From assembly GCF_003584135.1 (NCBI RefSeq), contig NZ_QXFI01000025.1, positions 1 to 64,000 of the forward strand: a stretch of DNA of 64,000 bases. Reading direction: 5' to 3'. The number at the start of each line of letters is the position of its first letter. The first letter of the stretch is position 1. Shown here in pieces: positions 18,353 to 26,526 of the stretch. The notes under the pieces are model-generated. The model was not told the DNA's origin and searched no databases. It saw only the letters and a program-made list of their open reading frames with translations. A program made the position numbers and the translations under genes. This stretch comes from Flagellimonas pelagia. GTDB lineage: Bacteria; Bacteroidota; Bacteroidia; Flavobacteriales; Flavobacteriaceae.

Positions 18353-19426
18353 CTAGAACAATTTCATCTGGCTATCTTTGTATTGCTGGTGCAGGTCCAT
18401 GTTCAGTTTTGGAAATACTTTATCCCCAAAATACCTCTTTCTGGCCAAATGTGCCATTTTATGGATCTGTTCGGCTATCTTCCCCTCCCCTCTGGTACGG
18501 ACTCCAAATCGACTATCGTTTACTGAACCTCCATGACAATCTTGGATCTGGTGCAATACTTTTTCAGCACTATCGGGCATGGTCTTTTTTATCCAATCGG
18601 CAAAGATTTGACCAATGGCACCGTTCAACCGGACCACGGTAAGACCGAATGAAAGGGCCCCGTATTCGGAAACCTTTTTTGCCAAAGGCAACAGTTCATG
18701 ACTGTTTATCCCCGGAATCATAGGGGCCAACATAGCATTTACGGGAATCTTGTTTTCCGATAAAAGCCGAATGGTTTCCAATCTTTTTTGGATGGATACC
18801 GTTCTGGGCTCCAATATTCTTCGTGTTTTTTCGGAAAGCGAAGTGACCGATACGTTGACCCCTACCAACTGATGGGCATTGAGTTCCTTCAAGATATCCA
18901 GATCCCTTAGAATAAGAGCGTTTTTGGTGATAATGCCCACGGGATGCCTATATTTTAAAAACACCTCCAGACATTTCCGGGTAATTTCGAACTTTTGTTC
19001 CGCGGGTTGATAGCAGTCCGTGTTTCCGGACAGGACAATGGTCTGGGCCCCCCAATTTTTGTGTTTTATCTTGGCTTCCAACAAGGTTGGGGCCGATTTC
19101 TTCACCAAAATCCGTCGTTCAAAATCAAGACCGGCACTGTAGCCCCAATACTCATGGGTGTTTCGCGCATAGCAATATATACAGCCGTGCTCGCACCCTT
19201 GGTAGGGGTTCATGGAATACATCATACCCACATCCGGGCTATCCACTTTGTTTACAATGGTCTTGGGAAAAATGGGAATGTATTGGGTCCTATTGCTCTC
19301 TGCTTCTTCCCCTTCCAAACGACAAAACTCCAAAAAGTCCTCCCGCATTTCATACACATGTTGTAGAAATGTATTGGGTGTGTTTTTCTGTGCACCTCTC
19401 CCTTTAATAAATTCACTGGATGACAT
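18353..19426 (-). CDS. PA0069 family radical SAM protein
   Basis: 357 residues. The radical SAM cluster motif is Cys78-x3-Cys82-x2-Cys85 in YQGCEHGCIYCYARN, in the context ARNTHEYWGY that marks the spore photoproduct lyase-like PA0069 group. It binds a 4Fe-4S cluster and cleaves S-adenosylmethionine. The reaction in non-sporulating bacteria is not known; this is not evidence of DNA photolesion repair. The length is normal for the group. Monocistronic on the minus strand. Confidence 0.93.
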   Translation of the reverse strand: MSSSEFIKGRGAQKNTPNTFLQHVYEMREDFLEFCRLEGEEAESNRTQYIPIFPKTIVNKVDSPDVGMMYSMNPYQGCEHGCIYCYARNTHEYWGYSAGLDFERRILVKKSAPTLLEAKIKHKNWGAQTIVLSGNTDCYQPAEQKFEITRKCLEVFLKYRHPVGIITKNALILRDLDILKELNAHQLVGVNVSVTSLSEKTRRILEPRTVSIQKRLETIRLLSENKIPVNAMLAPMIPGINSHELLPLAKKVSEYGALSFGLTVVRLNGAIGQIFADWIKKTMPDSAEKVLHQIQDCHGGSVNDSRFGVRTRGEGKIAEQIHKMAHLARKRYFGDKVFPKLNMDLHQQYKDSQMKLF

Positions 19427-19494
19427 TTTTTGGATTTATTCCAAATATATGGGATATTTCCTTTTATTGGATTTGAATCAAAAAGTTAAAAACT

Positions 19495-19520
19495 AAAAAA
19501 AGCCCCTAAAAAGGAGCTTT
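19495..19520 (-). terminator. Terminator of the small lipoprotein gene
   Basis: On the minus strand AAAGCTCC pairs with GGGGCTTT (one G-U), loop of six, followed by a T-run. It lies just after the stop at 19535. Confidence 0.75.
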
Positions 19521-19534
19521 CATGTTAGCACGTT

Positions 19535-19765
19535 TCATGATTGAGAACAGTCATTGGAATCAACCTTACCATCCTTGTTCTTGTCTTCCTCTTGGTCGGC
19601 AACACCATTTTTGTTAAGGTCCCAGCATTTGACTTCAACTGCTTCTCCCATTGTAACAATATTACCTGAACCACTTGCTGGCTCGGAATCATAATCTTTG
19701 GTACAAGACATTAAAAAAAGTCCAAGGGTCCATAAGCCCATGGTAAGTAGGTTAAGTTTTTTCAT
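19535..19765 (-). CDS. Small lipoprotein with an EF-hand/dockerin-like calcium loop
   Basis: 76 residues. Signal peptide with lipobox LMSC (Cys21). The mature part ends with DLNKNGVADQEEDKNKDGK (about 49-67), two acidic loops of DxNxNG and DKNKDG type like EF-hand or dockerin calcium sites, bracketed by Cys47 and Cys73, which could form a disulfide. Surface or periplasmic location is inferred from the lipobox. The function is unknown. It lies just downstream of two collagen-like lipoproteins on the same strand but has its own terminator. Confidence 0.8.
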   Translation of the reverse strand: MKKLNLLTMGLWTLGLFLMSCTKDYDSEPASGSGNIVTMGEAVEVKCWDLNKNGVADQEEDKNKDGKVDSNDCSQS

Positions 19766-19920
19766 GATAATGATTTATAATTTGGGCTAAAATAGACCTG
19801 CTTGCCATTTATTTTTATAAGTAGTTGACCTATGGCCTGTTAGGGTTGATGGATTCCGAATACCGGTTGATTGGAAAACAATGACCTTCTTAAAAAACAC
19901 ATTTATGATCATATGGGCTG

Positions 19921-19949
19921 AAAAGAAAAAACTGGGCCAAAGCCCAGTT
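19921..19949 (-). terminator. Terminator of the first collagen-like lipoprotein gene
   Basis: AACTGGGC/GCCCAGTT, 8-bp stem with a 4-base loop, followed on the minus strand by TTTTTCTTTT. Confidence 0.85.
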
Positions 19950-19996
19950 TTCCGGTAGTGTTTAGGATCCCTGTTTTGGGAATGGTAATTTAGATG

Positions 19997-20593
19997 TTAT
20001 TCAAGGCCGAAGTACTTGGCGACCGCATGGTAATCGTTAGTGTCCACCCCATCGGCCTTTAATTGATCCATGGCGTTTGCTTGAGTGGCTTTGGCACCTG
20101 TTGTGTTAATCTCAACGGCAATGATTATTAAATTGATATAGGAACCTGCTGGAACATCAAAACCTACACCATTATAGTCCCTAAATGAAATATATCCACT
20201 CGGACTTGAATCTCCATTGGTATAATCAACATCAGACATATAAGAAGCTAAAGCAGAAGCTCCTGGAACTGCATGCACAGCGGAACCCGACCCTAGCACA
20301 TATTCCAAATAGAAAAGATAGCCATAGTTGGCTCTTTCCTCTGCTGCAATTGGCATATCAAATTGGAAAAGAGAACCTCCTACCCACTCGGTCATATCTA
20401 TCTTAAAAGCCTGTACATTGGCGTTGCCATCAACGCCATCTTCTCCATTCGTTCCGTTCGTTCCATCTACGCCATCTACACCAGGTATCCCTTGTTCTCC
20501 TTTTGGGCCTTGCTCCCCGTCATCACCGGAACAGGAAAACAAACCCATGGCCACTACCAACAGTACCATACCCAATACTTTACTTGTCTTCAT
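19997..20593 (-). CDS. Collagen-like repeat lipoprotein A
   Basis: 198 residues from ATG 20593 (MKTSKVLGMVLL); the frame is open further upstream, but that part is not signal-like. Lipobox GLFSC (Cys21) is followed by about 11 Gly-X-Y triplets (GEQGPKGEQGIPG, GTNGTNGEDG) up to residue 57, then a globular C-terminal domain that I do not recognise. Gly-X-Y tracts form trimeric triple helices in bacterial surface stalks. Its first 30 residues are very similar to those of the upstream neighbour at 20772, which indicates gene duplication followed by C-terminal divergence. Confidence 0.85.
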   Translation of the reverse strand: MKTSKVLGMVLLVVAMGLFSCSGDDGEQGPKGEQGIPGVDGVDGTNGTNGEDGVDGNANVQAFKIDMTEWVGGSLFQFDMPIAAEERANYGYLFYLEYVLGSGSAVHAVPGASALASYMSDVDYTNGDSSPSGYISFRDYNGVGFDVPAGSYINLIIIAVEINTTGAKATQANAMDQLKADGVDTNDYHAVAKYFGLE

Positions 20594-20723
20594 ATTATTT
20601 GTTTTTAATGTTTTGAAAGCCAAATGTATTAAGCCATTTAGCGTGTTTTGAGCACCGATCAACCACAGTGCCCTATCAGTTGATGGATGCCCTTTTACGA
20701 TTGATTCATCCTTATTAGCTATC

Positions 20724-20750
20724 AAAGAAAAAGCCCCTTTTCAGGGGCTT
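20724..20750 (-). terminator. Terminator of the second collagen-like lipoprotein gene
   Basis: AAGCCCCT/AGGGGCTT stem of 8 bp with loop TTTC, followed on the minus strand by a T-rich run. Confidence 0.85.
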
Positions 20751-20771
20751 CTTACAAAATATGGGTAATCA

Positions 20772-21716
20772 CTAATTGGCCTTTTTCATCTCCAAATACC
20801 TATATAAAGGAGCCATTTTTTCTTCGTAGCTCATACTGTTCCAATCATCCTTGCCATTAGAAATGGCGCTCTTTGCAGATTGACTGTCAACCTTTTCAGT
20901 TTCAATGACCAATAACGGCCTTAAATCTTCCAAACTATTTTCACTGGCGATAATACTCATACTGCCTGATCCCACATCTGTGGTATTTGGATCAAGTCTT
21001 AAACGGATACCTTTGTTGGTATTGGGACTACAAATCCAATCCTTTACAACACTTCTTGGCAGCAAGATAGGAAACCATCCATAGGCAGATCCCTGTCCCT
21101 TGGGTAATAAAAATGGATAGTCGTCAGACCCAATAGGTCCGGCCCATTGCTCGCTTTCCGCTCCATTATCGCCCCAATCCTCGCTGCTATTGGCCATTGA
21201 CCAGGAGACCTCACTTTCCACAAAATAGGGGTCTTGATTCCCATAAAACCCTGCCTTAATGAACAAGTTGTCATAACTCTGATTGATATAATTGGAGATA
21301 TAAACATACAAAGTTGCCTTGTTTATATAAAATGCATCCTCGCAGGTTTCACCTTCATTTACCAAAGCAGAGGTAAGTGTTTCATCAATACCATCAAAAC
21401 GCAATAAAGCTCTACGTTCTGCTATTGCCAATCCATTGTTGGAGTAATACAATGACATTAAATCCTCATTGACACCTACCCCATCCGTTATAACACTGGC
21501 GTCGTTGGTTCCGGCATAATCCTTAAAGCCGTCCTGGAAATAAAAATCCATATTGGGTTTGTCCTCCCCAGGCACACCTTGTTCCCCTTGGACCCCCTGC
21601 TCACCTTGGGCTCCTTTTTCGCCCTGTGGCCCTTGTTCCCCGTCATCACCTGAACAGGAAACCAAACTCATTGCCATAGCTAGTACGGCGATACTCAATA
21701 ATTTACATGTCTTCAT
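20772..21716 (-). CDS. Collagen-like repeat lipoprotein B with DNRLRE-like domain
   Basis: 314 residues. Lipobox LVSC (Cys21), about ten Gly-X-Y triplets (residues 23-53, GEQGPQGEKGAQGEQ), then a domain of about 210 residues. That domain has the spaced motifs RALLRFDGI, INKATLYVYI, ESEVSWSMAN, VVKDWICSPNTNKGIRL and RPLLVIETEK, the pattern of DNRLRE carbohydrate-binding-like beta modules. I infer a surface stalk displaying a binding module. It shares the N-terminal region with lipoprotein A. The last 30 residues form a charged helix. It has its own terminator. Confidence 0.82.
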   Translation of the reverse strand: MKTCKLLSIAVLAMAMSLVSCSGDDGEQGPQGEKGAQGEQGVQGEQGVPGEDKPNMDFYFQDGFKDYAGTNDASVITDGVGVNEDLMSLYYSNNGLAIAERRALLRFDGIDETLTSALVNEGETCEDAFYINKATLYVYISNYINQSYDNLFIKAGFYGNQDPYFVESEVSWSMANSSEDWGDNGAESEQWAGPIGSDDYPFLLPKGQGSAYGWFPILLPRSVVKDWICSPNTNKGIRLRLDPNTTDVGSGSMSIIASENSLEDLRPLLVIETEKVDSQSAKSAISNGKDDWNSMSYEEKMAPLYRYLEMKKAN

Positions 21717-21882
21717 AATATTTTTTAATTTGGGTTATTACCAAGCCAAAAGTAGGCTGCACAAACAGGTAATCTGGACCCAAACTTACCGATGCTCCCT
21801 ATGGTTTGACGGATGGGGCATGGGAATTGACATGAATCCTATTTTGTAATCTTTTTCTTTCTTTTTATAGGTTGAACCCAAT

Positions 21883-21914
21883 AAAAAAGGGCTTCCCGCG
21901 GGAAGCCCTTTTTC
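21883..21914. terminator. Bidirectional terminator
   Basis: A perfect palindrome AAGGGCTTCCCGCGGGAAGCCCTT flanked by A-run and T-run. It serves the minus-strand gene ending at 21932. Confidence 0.85.
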
Positions 21915-21931
21915 TATGTTTTATGGTCTTT

Positions 21932-23485
21932 TTATTTAAAATCTACTTTTACCAATTGCTTTTTTCCTCCCCGTTTGGCATAGAAAAGCATCTTATCCGC
22001 CGCTTCATCCTTTAACGGCATGGAAACCATAAAGGGCAATCGGGCCTCTTGTTGGTCAATGATCTTTTCATAATCCATAACGCCGTTTTCATCCAATGAG
22101 ATCATGAATACATTCCGGTTTCGGCTCAATCCCTGCTTAAAGATCAACCTTTCATTATTGATCAACTGTGGGTTTTCGGCTGCCGTACAGATGAAGAAGT
22201 ACGTTTTTCCGTCCTTGCAATAAGAACTGTAGGAGGCGTAGGCACCATCGCCTTGGGTAACCTCTGTTTTATTGATGTTCCTGGCCCATTCCATGTTGCC
22301 GTTCGGTGCAAGCTTCACACTAACAATGTCGTTGTAGTGGTAACGTTCAATTTTTACACGTTGTCCCGCTCCGGTGACCTCAAGGCCCGTACTCACAAAG
22401 TACTCTTCCGCATTGAAGAAAATTTCCTCGCTTGGAGTGACCTCCACTCCTTTGAAGACTAAGTTTTTGATGTCCTTGTCCTCTTCCCGACCAAATTTAT
22501 CGTCCATGAATTGCTGGGAAAAAGGATTGTAGCGCTGGGAGCGGATGTCCAAGGTATTGGGATCCAAATCAAAATAAGCGATACCATTGTACCTGTTGTC
22601 CTTTCTATCGGCATAGAATCCTACACAGACCAGTCTGTTTTTCAAGAGGATAGGATACAACGCCTCTGGATACTTGCCAGGATCCACAAAGGATTGGGTC
22701 TGATTGCTATTTTGGGTGATCTTGATCAGTTCATATTGAAACTTGCGTTCATCAACCTGAAAACGCTTCTTCTTGAAATAGGCCTTCCCAACAATGTAAG
22801 CGGTCTGCAAGTCTTTGGAAAAAGCAACATTCTCAAAAGCATAGTTCTTTTCTTCGATCTCATCAGAAAAATCATATTCAAAACGCTTCTTCAAGGTAGT
22901 ATCGAACAAATGGATGATGTGCTTTTCCTCTTTTCCCTTTTTATGGTGGGTACTGATAATGAACCCCGTTTTATCCTCATTGAACAAGATTGCTGTGGTA
23001 AACCCATTGGAGAAATTTCGATTATAGTAGTTTTTTCCCACGGGATCGTTCACTTCTTCCGAAGCAATGGAAAGCAGTTTTTCCGTCCTGAAATTGAACT
23101 CGAAGATTGGACTTCTGTGTACCCAATACTCATATTCTCCCTTATCATAATTATAGTTGAGGAACAACAGGTTCAGTTGTCCATTCTTGAGAAAACCATT
23201 TACAAAGTCCAGGCCCTTGAGCTTGTAGTTGTATTCCGAAACCAGTTCAAGGTCGCTGTTGTAATGTTCAATGAGATAGCCTTTGGGCCTAAGGATCAAT
23301 CCTTGGTAGTAGGCCCTTACCAATATGTAGCCTCCTGTACCATCTTCATCAATGGTCATAAGGTTGGAATAGCGGTACCTATCATTGTATTTTTCACCAA
23401 AATCATAGCTCACGGGCATTTTTTGGGCAGATGCCATTATTCCCGCAAACACTAGGCAAAGTAGAAGAATCTGTTTTTTAATCAT
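21932..23485 (-). CDS. Secreted protein of unknown function
   Basis: 517 residues with a signal peptide (MIKKQILLLCLVFAGIMASA). The mature protein is rich in aromatic beta-strand segments (GYILVRAYYQGLILRPKG, GFIISTHHKKG, KTYFFICTAAENPQ), which suggests a beta-propeller or a long beta-sheet repeat. I do not recognise a family. Single gene with a bidirectional terminator after it; located in the periplasm or outer membrane by its signal. Confidence 0.8.
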   Translation of the reverse strand: MIKKQILLLCLVFAGIMASAQKMPVSYDFGEKYNDRYRYSNLMTIDEDGTGGYILVRAYYQGLILRPKGYLIEHYNSDLELVSEYNYKLKGLDFVNGFLKNGQLNLLFLNYNYDKGEYEYWVHRSPIFEFNFRTEKLLSIASEEVNDPVGKNYYNRNFSNGFTTAILFNEDKTGFIISTHHKKGKEEKHIIHLFDTTLKKRFEYDFSDEIEEKNYAFENVAFSKDLQTAYIVGKAYFKKKRFQVDERKFQYELIKITQNSNQTQSFVDPGKYPEALYPILLKNRLVCVGFYADRKDNRYNGIAYFDLDPNTLDIRSQRYNPFSQQFMDDKFGREEDKDIKNLVFKGVEVTPSEEIFFNAEEYFVSTGLEVTGAGQRVKIERYHYNDIVSVKLAPNGNMEWARNINKTEVTQGDGAYASYSSYCKDGKTYFFICTAAENPQLINNERLIFKQGLSRNRNVFMISLDENGVMDYEKIIDQQEARLPFMVSMPLKDEAADKMLFYAKRGGKKQLVKVDFK

Positions 23486-23510
23486 GGTCTGGCTTGGTTA
23501 AGGCTAACGG

Positions 23511-24293
23511 TCATGATCCGGGGAAATCTGCTTTGCGTTTTTCCAAAAAGGCAGTTGTGCCTTCTTTAAAGTCGTCCGTACCAAAGCAATGGCCAAAGGC
23601 ATCTATTTCCACGGCATAGCCATCGGCGTCATACTTAAAACCTGCATTTACCGCTTTTATTGCATGTTTTATGGCCACAGTGGAATTATTCGATATCCTG
23701 CTCGCCAATTTCTCGCAAAGTGGTAATAATTCCTCGGGAGAAACCACATGGTTTACCAGTCCGTAGGCGAAAGCTTTGTCCGCATCGATCATACTGGCCG
23801 TCATGATCAATTCCATGGCCCTACCCTTGCCGATGAGTTGTGGCAAACGTTGTGTACCCCCATAACCCGGGATTACACCAAGGGACACTTCCGGAAGCCC
23901 CATTCTTGCATTGCTGCTCGCCACCCTAAAATGGCACGCCAAGGCCAGTTCCAATCCACCACCCAATGCAAATCCGTTAATGGCGGCAATGACAGGAGTT
24001 GTTAAGTTCTCAATCAGATTGAACAGGTTCTTTTGTCCCATGGCCGACAATTGCCTTCCTTCCTTCACCGAAAAATGGGCAAACTCTGAAATATCCGCAC
24101 CTGCAACAAATGCTTTTTCCCCGGTACCCGTAATAATGATCACCTTGATCTCGGGGTCCTCATCCAATTCCTTGAAGGCCACGTGAAGCTCCTCAATGGT
24201 CCTTTTGTTCAGGGCATTTAGTTTGGTGGGCCTATTGATGGTAATGGTGGCCCATTGCTTTTCTTCCTCGATGTAGATGTTCTCGTATTTCAT
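23511..24293 (-). CDS. Enoyl-CoA hydratase/isomerase family protein
   Basis: 260 residues from ATG 24293 (MKYENIYIEEEKQW); an ATG 12 codons further upstream is less likely. Crotonase fold with the oxyanion-hole segments AFVAGADISEF and NGFALGGGLELAL. The two catalytic glutamates are Glu115 (GGGLE) and Glu135 (LPEVSLGVIPGYGGTQRL), spaced 20 apart as in the classic hydratase. Hydrates trans-2-enoyl-CoA in beta-oxidation or a related pathway. The histidine kinase gene lies 52 bases upstream on the same strand. Confidence 0.93.
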   Translation of the reverse strand: MKYENIYIEEEKQWATITINRPTKLNALNKRTIEELHVAFKELDEDPEIKVIIITGTGEKAFVAGADISEFAHFSVKEGRQLSAMGQKNLFNLIENLTTPVIAAINGFALGGGLELALACHFRVASSNARMGLPEVSLGVIPGYGGTQRLPQLIGKGRAMELIMTASMIDADKAFAYGLVNHVVSPEELLPLCEKLASRISNNSTVAIKHAIKAVNAGFKYDADGYAVEIDAFGHCFGTDDFKEGTTAFLEKRKADFPGS

Positions 24294-24345
24294 AAGTACT
24301 ATTTTGAAGGAGGTCGGAGATTTTTCCAATCACATATTATCTTTT

Positions 24346-25794
24346 TTATTCCTTGGGAAATCGGATGGTGAACACCGTTCCCTTTCCAATCTTTGAAGTA
24401 AAGTTAATGGTTCCCCCATAGTTTTCCACTATGTTTTTAACCATTCCCAAACCGAGTCCGGTACCACTGGATTTTGTGGTAAATTTGGGCTCGAAAACCT
24501 TTTCCCGGTTCTCGTCCAAGATGCCCACCCCATTGTCCGCTACCGAAATTTTCACATGGGGGCCTTCGGTGGCCACAGTGACCAAGATTCTAGGCGACTC
24601 CACATCGGGTACGGCCTGTATGGCATTTTTTACCAAATTGGTAATGACACGGATCAATTGGGTGCGGTCCAACTTCGCAATGATCTCCTCTTCGTCCGCG
24701 ATGAAATGGATATAGTCCTCATTAAAGATTTCCAAGGCCAGTCTTACCACTTTCACCACGTTCAATGTCTCGTTTTGCTGTGCGGGCATATCTGCAAAAC
24801 TCGAAAACGCGGTGGCAATATTGCTCATGGTATCGATTTGCTGGATCAACGTCTTGGAAAACTCGTTCACCTTCTTTTGGATGTCGGGATCATTGGGGTC
24901 GAATTTCCGTTCAAAACTTTGTACGGTCAGCCGCAGCGGTGTCAATGGGTTCTTGATTTCATGGGCCACTTGTTTGGCCATTTCCCTCCAAGCCTGTTCC
25001 CTTTCACTTCGGGCCAATTTTACGGCACTTTCCTCCAACTCATCTATCATACGGTTGTACGAATCCACCAGTTTTGCAATTTCATCGCCTGGATTGGCCA
25101 AATAGATTTTCTCATTCTGGCGGGTAAGGTTGGTCCTGTTGATCTTATCGGATATGGTCTGTAGTGATCTGGTGATATATTTTGAAATGAAATAGGCCAA
25201 TCCGATCGCCAGGATCAGCATTAAAAGATAGACCATCCCCAATCGGAAAAGAAATTCCTTGAGCTCCTTGTTGTTGAAAGTGTTGTCCTCAAAATAAGGC
25301 AGGTTCAAGATACCGATGGGCTTAAATTTGAGATCGTTGATATAGGTATACGTCGCCTGATAGTTATCCCCAGCGGCGCGTTTCTCCTCCACAAACCTCG
25401 ATTCCCCAGTGTCTCTCAGGTAATTCAAAACATTGGAGTTTAGGCAATTGGCTATGGAGTCCGCCTCAAAACTCGGTCGTGAACTTTTGATCAGGTTACC
25501 TTCAAGGTCGTATATGTTGAAGTTAACGTTTTCCACATTCGCGATCTTGTAGATCTCGTCCCTAAAAATGAGTCCTAGATTCTCGGTGTTCACGGGGTAT
25601 GTGGTTTCCTTTAGCACATAGGATATGCTCTTGAGGATCTGTTCCTCCTTTCGCTGCAACCTATCGTCATGATAGTCCTTGCCTTGTTCTTTATATTGAT
25701 AGATGGTTATCCCCGCGATCAACACAGAGGCAATGACCACCAAGGTGATCATACCAAAGAAAATACGGGACCGTAGGGATAATTTAGTGAACAA
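24346..25794 (-). CDS. Sensor histidine kinase (NtrY-like, HAMP)
   Basis: 482 residues. Layout: membrane segment (about 13-32), periplasmic sensor region (about 35-180), second membrane segment (about 185-205), HAMP domain (about 206-258), HisKA with His278 in VAHEIKNPLTPLRL, and HATPase_c with NLVKNAIQ, VADNGVGI and the GTGLGLGMVKNI lid. The NPLTPLRL variant is typical of NtrY-like kinases. No response regulator is adjacent, so it is an orphan here. Autophosphorylation and phosphotransfer are by family knowledge. Confidence 0.93.
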   Translation of the reverse strand: MFTKLSLRSRIFFGMITLVVIASVLIAGITIYQYKEQGKDYHDDRLQRKEEQILKSISYVLKETTYPVNTENLGLIFRDEIYKIANVENVNFNIYDLEGNLIKSSRPSFEADSIANCLNSNVLNYLRDTGESRFVEEKRAAGDNYQATYTYINDLKFKPIGILNLPYFEDNTFNNKELKEFLFRLGMVYLLMLILAIGLAYFISKYITRSLQTISDKINRTNLTRQNEKIYLANPGDEIAKLVDSYNRMIDELEESAVKLARSEREQAWREMAKQVAHEIKNPLTPLRLTVQSFERKFDPNDPDIQKKVNEFSKTLIQQIDTMSNIATAFSSFADMPAQQNETLNVVKVVRLALEIFNEDYIHFIADEEEIIAKLDRTQLIRVITNLVKNAIQAVPDVESPRILVTVATEGPHVKISVADNGVGILDENREKVFEPKFTTKSSGTGLGLGMVKNIVENYGGTINFTSKIGKGTVFTIRFPKE

Positions 25795-25848
25795 TACTGC
25801 CTGATTTGATGATAAATGTAATCAATTATCGCGCCAACCAATGACAAG

Positions 25849-25958
25849 GTACAAGTTCAAACACAAGCTCAAGTTCAAAAACGAGTCAAAGTGAAAAAGA
25901 AAGTTCAGGACATTGTTTGGCTAAAAATTCAGATTGTAATTGAACTTGAAACTTGTAC
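25849..25958. repeat. Imperfect inverted and direct repeat block (AAGTTCAA units)
   Basis: GTACAAGTTCAA (25849-25860) and CAAGTTCAA (25870-25878) recur in reverse complement as TTGAACTTGAAACTTGTAC (25940-25958). It lies between the end of the HemJ-like gene and the start of the kinase gene. The role is unknown. Confidence 0.5.
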
Positions 25959-25967
25959 TTGCTCTTA

Positions 25968-26513
25968 TCAAGCATCTGGGTGTTTCTCCCGATACCGTTT
26001 GTACATTTTTATCCCCAGCATTAAAAGGATGGCCAAGACGAACATCCCCACAATGCCGTAGATCCAATTGAAGGCACTTTTCAAAATCACCAAGAACACT
26101 ACGGCAAATAGGATGATGGTGGCCACCTCGTTCCATATCCGCATAAATTTGGAAGTGTACCGGATATCGTCCCGTTGCATTTGTTTAAATATCTGATGAC
26201 ACTTGAAATGGTACACAAAAAGCAGCACAACAAAGGCTAATTTTACGTGCATCCACGGTTGTTGGAGCCACCCTGGCATCAAAATCAAAAGCCAGATAGC
26301 GAAAAGGGTGCACAAAACGGCCGAAGGCCATGTGATGATGTACCACAATCGCTTGGTCATCAATTTTAATTGTTCCGAAAGGATTTCCTTATCGGGTGAC
26401 GGTTTCTGCCATGCCTCAATATGGTAAATGAACAATCTAGGGATGTAGAACAACCCGGCAAACCAGGTCACCACAAAAATAAGGTGCAACGATTTTATGT
26501 AATTGTATAACAC
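25968..26513 (-). CDS. hemJ: CopD/HemJ-like membrane protein, probable protoporphyrinogen oxidase
   Basis: 181 residues with four or more membrane segments. The N-terminus reads LHLIFVVTWFAGLFYIPRLFIYH, with His10 at the position of the conserved heme-related histidine of HemJ, and the segment KLAFVVLLFVYHFKCHQIF follows in the middle. HemJ oxidises protoporphyrinogen IX to protoporphyrin IX in the membrane. The other heme genes are in this window (hemACDEFB and hemH) and no hemG or hemY is seen, so the assignment is attractive. It remains a family-level call because CopD-like proteins are mixed in annotation. Confidence 0.75.
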   Translation of the reverse strand: MLYNYIKSLHLIFVVTWFAGLFYIPRLFIYHIEAWQKPSPDKEILSEQLKLMTKRLWYIITWPSAVLCTLFAIWLLILMPGWLQQPWMHVKLAFVVLLFVYHFKCHQIFKQMQRDDIRYTSKFMRIWNEVATIILFAVVFLVILKSAFNWIYGIVGMFVLAILLMLGIKMYKRYREKHPDA

Positions 26514-26526
26514 GATCTTCTATATT

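Noticed and set aside
22511-23455. Plus-strand open frame (314 codons) opposite the 517-residue secreted protein
   Set aside because: The minus-strand frame has a signal peptide and a terminator; the plus-strand product has neither.
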